Shown here piece by piece: positions 1-7,299 of a stretch of 64,000 bases of DNA. Both the position numbers and the translations under genes were made by a program. Origin of the DNA: Streptomyces sindenensis (GTDB taxonomy: Bacteria > Actinomycetota > Actinomycetes > Streptomycetales > Streptomycetaceae); contig NZ_BMSG01000004.1 of assembly GCF_014649035.1 (NCBI RefSeq), positions 273,735-337,734 of the forward strand, written 5' to 3'. Within the stretch, counting starts at the first letter, position 1. Each line of letters begins with the position of its first letter. The notes under the pieces were generated by a model that was not told the origin of the DNA, searched no databases, and worked only from the letters and a program-made list of their open reading frames with translations.

Positions 1-1858
1 CGGTGACCGCGCCGCCCGCCATCACCGACGGGATGACCCGCAGCGGGTCGGCGGCGGCGAAGGGGATCGCGCCCTCGGTGATGAACGAGGCGCCCAGCAC
101 CCAGGCCGCCCGGCCGTTCTCCCGCTCGGTCTTCGTGAACAGCTTCCTGCGTACGGTGGTGGCGAGCGCCATCGCCAGCGGCGGGACCATCCCGGCAGCC
201 ATGACCGCGGCCATCACCTTCAGGCTGCCGTCGGTCGGATCGGCCAGGCCACCGACCGCGAAGGCATACGCCACCTTGTTCAGCGGGCCGCCCATGTCGA
301 AGCACATCATCAGTCCGAGGACCACGCCGAGGATCACGGCGTTGGAGCCCGACAGGCCGTTCAGCCGGTCCGTCAGGGCGTTCTGCAGCGAGGCGACCGG
401 CTTGCCGACCACGATGAACATCAGGAAGCCCACGACCGCCGACGCGATCAACGGGATCACCAGCACCGGCATGATGCCGCGCAACGTCGCGTGGACCGGG
501 ACCCGTTGGATCGCCATCACCACCGCCCCGGCCAGCAGACCGGCGACCAGACCGCCGAGGAACCCGGCGTTCACCGTCAGCGCGATGGACCCGCCGACGA
601 AGCCCGGCACCAGCGCGGGCCGGTCCGCCATCCCGTACGCGATGTACCCGGCGAGCACCGGCACCAGGAACGCGAAGGCCGCCGAACCGGTCTGGTTGAG
701 GAGCGCCGCCCAGCTGTCCGCCTCGCCCCACACGAAGTGGTCGGCGACCGACTTGGCGCTCGCTGTCTCGTAGCCGCCGATGGCGAACGACAGGGCGATG
801 AGCAGACCGCCCGCGGCGACGAACGGAACCATGTAACTGACGCCGGACATCAGATACGTACGGAGCCGGACGCCGAAGTGCGCGTGGGGCGCGTCGGACC
901 GGTCCGCCCCGCCGTCGCCGGAGTCCTTGCCGCCGTTGGTCTCGGACACGGCGGCGATCTCCCCGCGTGCCGCCTTGCGCCGGGCCTCGGCGATGAGTTC
1001 GGCGGGCCGGTTGATGCCCGCTTTCACCCCGACGTCGACCAGGGGCCTGCCGCGGAAACGCGCCTTTTCCCGGACCTCCACGTCATGCGCCCAGATCACG
1101 GCGTCCGCCGCGCTGATGACGGCGGGGTCCAGCTTCTTGAATCCGCCCGAGCCCTGGGTCTCCACCGTCACCTCGACGCCCTCGGCGCGGCCCGCCGCCG
1201 CCAGGGACTCGGCGGCCATGTAGGTGTGGGCGATGCCGGTCGGGCAGGAGGTGACGGCGACGATCCGGAAGGGGACGCTCCCAGCCGCTCCGGCATCCTC
1301 GGACCCGGACCCGGACCCGGGCCCGGGCCCGGCCTCGGACCCGGTCCCGGCCCCCGGGTACTCCGCCTGCTCCTCGTCCTCTGCCTGCTCCTCGTCGACG
1401 GCGGGTCGCTCCGCCGGCTCCTCGCCCCGGATCAGCGCGGCTACCGCCGCCGGGTCCGTTCCGGCGCGCAGCGCTGCGGTGAACTCCGGGTCCATCAGCC
1501 TGCGGGCCAGCCCCGACAGGATGGTGAGGTGGTCGTCGTCCGCCCCGGCCGGGGCGGCGATGAGGAAGATCAGGTCGGCGGGACCGTCGGCCGCACCGAA
1601 GTCGATGCCCGCTGCGCTGCGCCCGAAGGCGAGCGTCGGGGCGTTCACATGCCGGCTGCGGCAGTGCGGGATGCCGATGCCGCCGTCGAGGCCGGTCGGC
1701 ATCTGCGCCTCGCGGGCGGCGACGTCGGCCAGAAAGCCGTCGAGATCGGTGACGCGGTGCGCGGCCACCATCCGCTCGGCGAGTGACCTCGCGGCGGCGT
1801 CCTTCGTTGCGGCGGACAGATCGAGGTCGACCAGTTCCGCGGTGATCAGCTCGCTCAA
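1..1858 (-). CDS. fruA: PTS fructose transporter subunit IIABC (partial, C-terminus beyond window)
   Basis: Membrane permease and phosphotransferase that imports fructose as fructose 1-phosphate. About 619 residues are visible. An N-terminal IIA domain carries the phosphorylatable His in GIGIPHCRSRH. An acidic then Pro/Gly/Ser-rich linker follows, then IIB with its Cys in AVTSCPTGIAHTYMAAE, then a hydrophobic IIC domain (from about residue 320) that is cut by the window edge. I chose the TTG start at 1858 because AAGGAG lies 7 bases upstream and the protein opens MSELITAELVDLDL, as in actinobacterial FruA. It is last in the fruR-fruK-fruA operon, 121 bases after fruK. Family and order make the call secure; only the C-terminus is unseen. 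Confidence 0.93.
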   Translation of the reverse strand, partial: MSELITAELVDLDLSAATKDAAARSLAERMVAAHRVTDLDGFLADVAAREAQMPTGLDGGIGIPHCRSRHVNAPTLAFGRSAAGIDFGAADGPADLIFLIAAPAGADDDHLTILSGLARRLMDPEFTAALRAGTDPAAVAALIRGEEPAERPAVDEEQAEDEEQAEYPGAGTGSEAGPGPGSGSGSEDAGAAGSVPFRIVAVTSCPTGIAHTYMAAESLAAAGRAEGVEVTVETQGSGGFKKLDPAVISAADAVIWAHDVEVREKARFRGRPLVDVGVKAGINRPAELIAEARRKAARGEIAAVSETNGGKDSGDGGADRSDAPHAHFGVRLRTYLMSGVSYMVPFVAAGGLLIALSFAIGGYETASAKSVADHFVWGEADSWAALLNQTGSAAFAFLVPVLAGYIAYGMADRPALVPGFVGGSIALTVNAGFLGGLVAGLLAGAVVMAIQRVPVHATLRGIMPVLVIPLIASAVVGFLMFIVVGKPVASLQNALTDRLNGLSGSNAVILGVVLGLMMCFDMGGPLNKVAYAFAVGGLADPTDGSLKVMAAVMAAGMVPPLAMALATTVRRKLFTKTERENGRAAWVLGASFITEGAIPFAAADPLRVIPSVMAGGAVT

Positions 1859-1979
1859 CGCGGTGCTCCTTGCTCGGGACCGCCGGGGCGGCGGGTCGGG
1901 GGGACGGGGCGGAGCTCGCGTACGGGTGGGGTCCGTACGGGAGGTGCGGGGATCGTGGTGGTGGCGGGTGGTGCGGGGG

Positions 1980-2927
1980 TCATGGGGCCGGCTCGCTCAG
2001 CGCGCGGTCCAGCGGTACGTCGGAGGTCGTCGCGACCGACGGCAGGTCGAGGTCGGCCGGGGTGGGCATGAGGCTCCCGGCCAGCTGCACGGCGGCGGCC
2101 CCGTGGGCGACGGCCGAGGCGAGCGCTTCCGGGCCCCGCCCGCCCGCCGTGAGGAAGCCGGCCAGCGAGGCGTCCCCGGCGCCGACATTGCTGCGTACGG
2201 CCGCCACCGGGGCGGTCGCGAAGTACGCGCCCGACTCCTCGACCAGCAGCTGTCCGTCCGCGCCCAGACTCGCCAGCACCGACCGGGCGCCGCGCTGGCG
2301 CAGCTCCTCGGCGGCCTTCAGCGCGTCGCCCACCGTGGCCAGCGGGCGGCCCACGGCCTCGGCCAGCTCCTGGGCGTTGGGCTTGATCACATCGGGCCCT
2401 TCGGCGAGCGCGGCGGTGAGGGCAGCACCCGAGGTGTCCAGCGCGATCCGGGCCCCGGCCCGGTGACTCCGCTCGACCAGCTCCGCGTACCACCGCGGCG
2501 GCAGTCCGCGCGGCAGGCTCCCGCAGCAGGCGATCCAGTCGGCGGCGGACGAGCGGACCCGGACCGCTCGCAGGACGTCCTCCGCCTCGGCGGGACTCAG
2601 TTCCGGGCCCGCCGCGTTGATCTTGGTCAGAGTGCCGTCGGGTTCGACGAGGGTGATGTTGATCCGGGTGTTCCCGGCGATCGGCACCCCGGCCGCCTCG
2701 ATGCCCAGGTCGCCGAGGAGCCGGGCGAGCAGGGCACCCTCCGGGCCGCCCAGCGGGGCGACGGCGACGGTGCGGTGCCCGGCCGCCGCGACCGCGCGGG
2801 AGACGTTGACGCCCTTGCCGCCCGGGTCCACGCGGTCCGCCGTGGCGCGCAGGACGGTGCCACGGGTCAGACCGGGCAGCTCGTAGGTGCGGTCCAGGCT
2901 GGGGTTGGGGGTGACGGTGAGGATCAT
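1980..2927 (-). CDS. fruK: 1-phosphofructokinase
   Basis: PfkB-family sugar kinase of 315 residues that phosphorylates fructose 1-phosphate to fructose 1,6-bisphosphate in the cytoplasm. It opens MILTVTPNPSLDRTYEL, as 1-phosphofructokinases do. It has the GGKGVNVSRA substrate motif near residue 40 and the C-terminal anion-hole/catalytic signature VGAGDASLAGFL near residue 250. Its ATG overlaps the stop of fruR by four bases (ATGA), so the two are translationally coupled. fruA follows, completing the fructose uptake and activation pathway. Length is normal for the family. Confidence 0.95.
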   Translation of the reverse strand: MILTVTPNPSLDRTYELPGLTRGTVLRATADRVDPGGKGVNVSRAVAAAGHRTVAVAPLGGPEGALLARLLGDLGIEAAGVPIAGNTRINITLVEPDGTLTKINAAGPELSPAEAEDVLRAVRVRSSAADWIACCGSLPRGLPPRWYAELVERSHRAGARIALDTSGAALTAALAEGPDVIKPNAQELAEAVGRPLATVGDALKAAEELRQRGARSVLASLGADGQLLVEESGAYFATAPVAAVRSNVGAGDASLAGFLTAGGRGPEALASAVAHGAAAVQLAGSLMPTPADLDLPSVATTSDVPLDRALSEPAP

Positions 2928-3685
2928 GCGCGTACTACTTCCGTGCCCCGGCTCTCGATGGAGCGGGCGTCGTCGGGGCTGAGGCCCGTGTCGGTGATGA
3001 GCAGGTCCACATCGGCGAGGTCGCCGAAGCGGGCGAAGTGCTCCTGCCCGAACTTGCCGGAGTCGGCGAGGAGGACGACCCGGCGGGCCGCCTTGATCAC
3101 GGCCCGCTTCACCGCGGCCTCGGAGAGGTCGGGCGTGGTCAGACCGCGGTCGGGGCAGAAGCCGTTGGTGGCGAGGAAGACCACGTCGGCGTTGATCTCG
3201 GCGTACGAACTCAGTGCCCAGGCGTCGACCGCCGCGCGCGTACGGTGCCGGACCCGGCCGCCCACCAGATGCAGCGCGATGCCCGGATGGTCGGCGAGCC
3301 GGGCGGCCACCGGCAGTGCGTGCGTCACGACGGTCAGCGCCGCGTCGACCGGCACGGCGGCGGCGAGCCGCGCGGTGGTGGTCCCGGCGTCGACGATCAC
3401 GTTGCCGTCGGCGGGCAGTTCGGCGACGGCGGCCCGCGCGATGCGGTCCTTCTCGTCGGCGGAGAGGGCGTCGCGCTCGGCGAGGTCAGGCTCGAAGTCC
3501 AGCCGGCCCACCGGGATGGCCCCACCGTGCACCCGGCGCAGCAGCCCCGCCCGGTCCAGGGCCTTGAGGTCCCGCCGGACGGTCTCGGCCGTCACCTGGA
3601 ACTCCTCGGCCAGGGACAGCACGTCGACCCGGCCGCTCTCCTGGGCGAGGCGAAGGATCTCCTGCTGACGCTCCGGTGCGTACAT
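2924..3685 (-). CDS. fruR: DeoR-family fructose operon regulator
   Basis: Transcriptional repressor of 253 residues. The N-terminal DeoR helix-turn-helix covers about residues 1-57 (MYAPERQQEILRLA, then VTAETVRRDLKAL). A DeoRC sugar-phosphate sensor domain follows, with a conserved DAGTT motif near residue 100. As first gene of the operon with fruK and fruA, it most likely responds to fructose 1-phosphate; that is inferred from family and context. The start at 3685 matches family N-termini. An in-frame ATG at 3706 would add seven residues (MKRKQNH), and neither start has a clear Shine-Dalgarno sequence. Three AAAC elements lie between the two ATGs. Confidence 0.92.
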   Translation of the reverse strand: MYAPERQQEILRLAQESGRVDVLSLAEEFQVTAETVRRDLKALDRAGLLRRVHGGAIPVGRLDFEPDLAERDALSADEKDRIARAAVAELPADGNVIVDAGTTTARLAAAVPVDAALTVVTHALPVAARLADHPGIALHLVGGRVRHRTRAAVDAWALSSYAEINADVVFLATNGFCPDRGLTTPDLSEAAVKRAVIKAARRVVLLADSGKFGQEHFARFGDLADVDLLITDTGLSPDDARSIESRGTEVVRA

Positions 3686-3730
3686 GTGGTTTTGTTTCCG
3701 TTTCATGCCTGAGCCTGTGGTTTCGCGCTC

Positions 3731-3759
3731 AGATTACGGTCAGGGTGCGGGAATGTAAA
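3731..3759 (-). promoter_or_regulatory. Candidate promoter of the fruR-fruK-fruA operon
   Basis: Read on the minus strand, TTTACA (3759-3754) is followed 17 bases later by TAATCT (3736-3731), a good housekeeping-sigma match. The predicted start is near 3724, giving a short leader with repeated GAAAC/AAAAC elements ahead of the fruR start. Those repeats could be a FruR operator; that is inference. Confidence 0.5.
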
Positions 3760-3783
3760 CACATTCGGGCGACGCGTGGGCAT

Positions 3784-3862
3784 GAACGGACGAGGCCGCC
3801 TCCTGGCGGGGAGTGGGCACGCGAACGGGCGAGGCCGCCTCCTGGCGGGGGAGTGGGCACGC
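3784..3862. repeat. Two tandem copies of a 39/40-bp unit
   Basis: Near-identical units at 3784-3822 and 3823-3862 begin GAACGG and end GGGCACGC. They differ by one substitution and one inserted G. A third copy starts at 3863 and runs straight into the terminator stem. No convincing gene covers them. Confidence 0.85.
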
Positions 3863-3866
3863 GAAC

Positions 3867-3901
3867 GGGCGGGGCGCACCGTGCACCGGTGCGCCCCGCC
3901 C
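3867..3901 (-). terminator. Rho-independent-like hairpin after the small DUF gene
   Basis: A perfect 15-bp stem (3867-3881 pairs with 3887-3901) encloses a 5-base TGCAC loop. It lies 11 bases past the stop of the gene ending at 3913. There is no U-tract, which is common for streptomycete terminators. Confidence 0.75.
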
Positions 3902-3912
3902 GCCGGGTCCGG

Positions 3913-4170
3913 TCAGCGTGTGCCGGGCGCGCCCTCGCTCAGGGGGCGGGCCAGCAGGGGAGCACCGGGGACCTGGTGGCCGCCGCTGGCGAGCATGCGG
4001 ACCTCGCCCCGGTCGCTGATCTCGGCGCGGACGATCCCCGTCTCGTCCTCGTACACCGGGAACCCGCCGGCCCCCAGCCGGTCGGTCAGCCGGACGGAGA
4101 CCACGTCGTCCGCGGCGCCGGACATCTGGAAGATCAGCTCGTAACGCTCGGTGTGCACCATCTGATTCAT
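3913..4170 (-). CDS. Small conserved protein, DUF6296-like
   Basis: Protein of 85 residues, MNQMVHTERYELIFQM, then a conserved core VYEDETGIVRAEISDRGEV, ending in a basic and proline-containing tail. It resembles short streptomycete proteins that I associate with DUF6296; no function is known to me. The ATG at 4170 is preceded by GGGAG at a good distance, so upstream in-frame extensions are not needed. No signal peptide, membrane segment or cysteines are visible. It stands alone, ending at a strong hairpin. Confidence 0.7.
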   Translation of the reverse strand: MNQMVHTERYELIFQMSGAADDVVSVRLTDRLGAGGFPVYEDETGIVRAEISDRGEVRMLASGGHQVPGAPLLARPLSEGAPGTR

Positions 4171-4331
4171 CACGTTCTCCCAGCCGTGCGCGGAGAATAC
4201 GGCCCTGCCGCCATTGTTTCGCACCCCGGCGTGGACCGCCCGGGGAGCGACGGCCAACGGGCGGAGCCGCCCGGTCGATCGGGTGACTCCGACCGGTAGG
4301 ACAACATGACGGAAGTCCTGGAGGGCTAGGC

Positions 4332-4343
4332 ATGCGAGCATGA
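4332..4343 (+). other. Three-codon upstream ORF overlapping the lipoprotein start
   Basis: ATG-CGA-GCA-TGA (Met-Arg-Ala) has a good GGAGGG Shine-Dalgarno sequence (4320-4325). Its stop overlaps the ATG at 4340 as ATGA. The downstream gene has no well-placed ribosome site of its own, so coupling or attenuation is possible. This is inference from spacing alone. Confidence 0.35.
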
Positions 4344-5149
4344 GACATCAGCCTCGACGAATGAACAGTGCCTCCTCCCGTTCCCGCACTCTCCAGGCGG
4401 TCGGTGCCCTCTCGCTGGCCGCGGCCACGGCCCTCCTGATGACCGGATGCGGTCAGAGCTCGGACAGCGCGAGCAGCGCGGCCACCTCCGAGGCGGCGAA
4501 GGTCGTCCCGCAGAAGCAGACGACATCGCCTTCGGCCTCCGCCAAGCTGACCGAGGACCAGCAGGAGCGCAAGAAGGTGCTCGACGCCACGAAGGTCACC
4601 TTCGACGACGCGGCCACCACCGCCACCGGCGAGGTCGCCGGGGGCAAGCTCGTCGACCTCGACCTGGAGGGTGTGGACGACGACGACAACCAGAGCCCCA
4701 GCCCGACCGCGACCGGCAGCCCCACGGGATCGCCCAGCCCGACGGGCTCCCCCAGCCCCACCGGAACCGGCAGCCCGAGCGCGAGCCCCGGCGCCGACGG
4801 CCCGGTCTGGGCCGCGGAGGTCGCGGAGAAGGACGGCACGATCCACACCGTCCGCATCAACGCGGTCGACGGCAAGGTGATCGAGGCCCGTGTCGACACG
4901 GACCAGGACGCGGACGACAAGAAGCAGACAGCCGACCGGCTCGCCCAGGCCACCCAGACGCCGCAGCAGGCGGCCAAGGTCGCCACCGAGAAGAAGAAGG
5001 GGACGGTCACCTCCGTCAGCCTCGAGGACAACGACGGCAACGGCGCCATCTGGCAGGTCGACGTAGTCGGTTCCGACTGGAAGAAGACCACCTTCGACGT
5101 GGACGCCAAGAACGACACCATCGTCCGCGAGGAGACGGACGAGGACTGA
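4340..5149 (+). CDS. PepSY-domain lipoprotein
   Basis: Predicted lipoprotein of 269 residues. A basic N-terminus and hydrophobic stretch lead to the lipobox LLMTGC, with the acylated Cys near residue 37. A PepSY-like segment (about 75-110) is followed by a Ser/Pro/Thr/Gly repeat linker (SPTGSPSPTG type, about 118-150). A second PepSY-like region has two beta-rich halves (about 155-265) and a very acidic tail. PepSY modules are thought to bind or inhibit peptidases at the cell surface; the target here is unknown. The ATG at 4361 is an alternative start. The downstream hairpin at 5171-5204 is shared with the convergent hydrolase. Confidence 0.8.
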   Translation: MRHQPRRMNSASSRSRTLQAVGALSLAAATALLMTGCGQSSDSASSAATSEAAKVVPQKQTTSPSASAKLTEDQQERKKVLDATKVTFDDAATTATGEVAGGKLVDLDLEGVDDDDNQSPSPTATGSPTGSPSPTGSPSPTGTGSPSASPGADGPVWAAEVAEKDGTIHTVRINAVDGKVIEARVDTDQDADDKKQTADRLAQATQTPQQAAKVATEKKKGTVTSVSLEDNDGNGAIWQVDVVGSDWKKTTFDVDAKNDTIVREETDED

Positions 5150-5170
5150 CCGCCTTCCCGCCCGGCCCAC

Positions 5171-5204
5171 GAAGGGGTACGCCGAACATCCGGCGTACCC
5201 CTTC
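5171..5204. terminator. Bidirectional terminator between convergent genes
   Basis: A perfect 14-bp stem (5171-5184 with 5191-5204) has a 6-base AACATC loop. The plus-strand side ends CCCCTTC and is followed by TTCTGT. It sits between the PepSY lipoprotein stop and the serine hydrolase stop. Confidence 0.85.
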
Positions 5205-5221
5205 TTCTGTACGCGTCGCTT

Positions 5222-6466
5222 CTAGTACGCGCCGCCCGGCGTCCGGCCCTTGAGCAGCCGGCAGACGAAGTCCTCCTGGAGCTCGCGGAGCGTGGCCAGC
5301 AGCCGCGGGTTCGTCGCACTGTTCACCTGGGAGGTGAGGGAGACGGTCAGGGACCGCTTGCCGTCCTTGGTCGCCGCGGCGAGCTGGGTGTAGCCGGGGA
5401 AGTTGCCGGTATGGCCGTACACGGTGCCGCAGCGCGTCGCGTAGGAGAAGACGGCGAGACCGGCCCCGTTGCGCCCGGGACCGGCGGGTTCGGAGCTGCC
5501 CGCCACGAACGACAGCTGCTGCCTGCGCACTGCCGGGCCGAGACCCAGCCCGCCGGCGTAGCCGCGGATGAAGGCCCCCAGGTCCCGGGGCGTGGAGACG
5601 ATACCGCCCGACGCCCACACACCCGAGGCGCTGAGCACCGTGCTGACGTCCTCCGGCGCTCCCGGCCGGTCCACCGCGTAGCCGTGCAGATAGGGCGTGG
5701 GCAGCCGGTAGCCCTGCGGGAGGCTGGTGTCGCGCAGACCGAGCGGCCGGTGGACGAGTTCGGCGAGGAGCTTCTCGTACCGACGGCCCGTCACCGCCTC
5801 GGCCATCAGCGCCACGGCGATGTTGTCGGAGTTGGAGTAGCGGTACGCGGACCCCGGCCGGAACCGCAGCGGGTCCCCGGCGACGTAGTCCAGCAGTCGG
5901 CGGGAGTCGAAGCGCCTGCGGGGATCGGCCGTCAGCTCGGCGATGAACACCGGATCCTCGGTGTAGTCGGGGAGCCCGCTGGTGTGGTTCAGGAGCTGGC
6001 GGAGCGTCACCCGGTGCCAGGCGGCGGGCAGCTCCGGCAGCCGCCGGCCGATGGTGTCGTCGAGGCCGAGCGCACCCCGTTCGGTCAGCTGCAGGGCGAC
6101 CGAGCCGCTGAAGGCCTTCGCGGTGCTCGCGATCCGCATGTGGTCGGTGGTCCGGGGCGGACGTCCGGTGCCGAGCTGCGACGTATCCGCCCGGTACACC
6201 TCACTCCGGCCGTCGACGGTGAGGACGGCGATGGCGCCGGGCGGCCCGCCCGGGGTGTCGACGAGCGCCTGGAGCCCGCGCCGCAACGCGGGGTCGGCCG
6301 GTCCGCGCGGGCTGCCGCCCCCGTCCGGGCCGTTGTCACCGCCCGCGTGGGCCGGGCCGCTCATCAGCCCGGCGAGCGAGGCGACGGCAAGGGCGGCGAC
6401 GACGGATCTGCGCCGCCGGGGGCGAGGGCGGGGGAGCGGGGCGTCCGGATGGAAACGTACGGGCAC
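5222..6466 (-). CDS. Secreted serine hydrolase, beta-lactamase/D-Ala-D-Ala carboxypeptidase-like
   Basis: Exported enzyme of 414 residues in the beta-lactamase/class C-like serine hydrolase superfamily. Motifs in order are SxxK (ASTAK), the Tyr motif YSN in AYRYSNSDN, and HTG in VYGHTGNFPGY. A signal peptide begins with an Arg-run (PRPRRRRSVVAAL) and has a probable cleavage site at AHA. I chose the GTG at 6466 because AGGAGG lies four bases upstream; a longer in-frame ORF lacks that. Members cleave D-amino acid peptides or esters, and the substrate cannot be told from sequence. It converges on the PepSY lipoprotein. Confidence 0.85.
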   Translation of the reverse strand: MPVRFHPDAPLPRPRPRRRRSVVAALAVASLAGLMSGPAHAGGDNGPDGGGSPRGPADPALRRGLQALVDTPGGPPGAIAVLTVDGRSEVYRADTSQLGTGRPPRTTDHMRIASTAKAFSGSVALQLTERGALGLDDTIGRRLPELPAAWHRVTLRQLLNHTSGLPDYTEDPVFIAELTADPRRRFDSRRLLDYVAGDPLRFRPGSAYRYSNSDNIAVALMAEAVTGRRYEKLLAELVHRPLGLRDTSLPQGYRLPTPYLHGYAVDRPGAPEDVSTVLSASGVWASGGIVSTPRDLGAFIRGYAGGLGLGPAVRRQQLSFVAGSSEPAGPGRNGAGLAVFSYATRCGTVYGHTGNFPGYTQLAAATKDGKRSLTVSLTSQVNSATNPRLLATLRELQEDFVCRLLKGRTPGGAY

Positions 6467-6579
6467 GGGGCCTCCTGAGGCGGTGGGCGAAGGGCGGGCG
6501 GCCGATGTACGGCCCACTCCCGCGAGCCCCAGCATCGGGCGGCCGGACGGCGCTTGCCCCCGAGGTGGACCATCCGGGC

Positions 6580-6663
6580 GACCACGACCACGACCACGAC
6601 CACGACGTCGACCACGACGTCGACCACAGCCACGGTCACGACCACGTCCACAGCCACGGCCAC
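6580..6663 (+). repeat. Hexanucleotide array, GACCAC-type, 14 units
   Basis: Fourteen consecutive hexamers, mostly GACCAC with GACGTC, AGCCAC, GGTCAC, GTCCAC and GGCCAC variants. In one plus-strand frame this reads as alternating Asp/Ser/Gly/Val and His residues. The second codon stays CAC in 12 of 14 units while the first varies. It lies between the hydrolase start and the GNAT gene stop, with no supported gene. Confidence 0.8.
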
Positions 6664-6753
6664 ACCGTCAGCGCCGGGCCGCGCGCCCGGCACCCGCCGC
6701 TCTTCCCCCGGGGGCCTCTCACCGCTCCTTGCCAGCTCTCCCGGGCGCGGCGG

Positions 6754-7257
6754 TCAGGGGGTGGGAGGAGCGCCCCCGCTCAGGTCCAGGACGTACCGCC
6801 GCCCGGGGCGGTCGCCGAACATGACGTCCTCCAGCGGCTCGAACCCCGTACGCGCCAGCACCGCGCGGGAGCCCGTGTTGTCCAGCGTCGTCTCGGCACG
6901 CAGGGAGGTCAGTCCGTACTCCTCGACCGCCAGCACACAGATCTGCTGGACCGCCCAGGTGGCCAGCCCCTGCCCCGCGGCCTTCTCCGCTATCCGGTAG
7001 CCCAGCTCGGCCGAACCGTCCCGCACCTCGACGAGGTTGATCCGGCCGAGGACGCCGCCGTCGGCGTCCTCGATGAGGTGGAAGTGGTGCAGCCCCGCGT
7101 CCTGCTCGGCGAGCAGGACCCGATGGCGTTCGGCGAACTCGGCGAAATAGTCGTCGCCCCGGTCGGTGATGGAGGCGGCGAAGTAGGTCCGGTTCTCCCG
7201 CTCGAAGGCGAGCAGAGCCGCGGCATGGTCGGGACGGAGTCGGCTGATCGACGTCAT
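6754..7257 (-). CDS. GNAT-family N-acetyltransferase (RimJ/RimL-like)
   Basis: Cytoplasmic acetyl-CoA-dependent acetyltransferase of 167 residues. The opening MTSISRLRPDHAAALLAFE, the central ELGYRIAEKAAGQGLATWAV (acetyl-CoA loop, about 85-105) and ETTLDNTGSRAVLARTGFE (about 120-140) are typical of the RimJ/RimL branch. Such enzymes acetylate ribosomal protein N-termini or small amines; the substrate here is unknown. Length is normal. It stands between the hydrolase and the ATPase gene with no operon partner. Confidence 0.88.
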   Translation of the reverse strand: MTSISRLRPDHAAALLAFERENRTYFAASITDRGDDYFAEFAERHRVLLAEQDAGLHHFHLIEDADGGVLGRINLVEVRDGSAELGYRIAEKAAGQGLATWAVQQICVLAVEEYGLTSLRAETTLDNTGSRAVLARTGFEPLEDVMFGDRPGRRYVLDLSGGAPPTP

Positions 7258-7299
7258 ACCCGGATGCTAAGCCCACGCTCCCCGCAGGCGCCCGGACGA

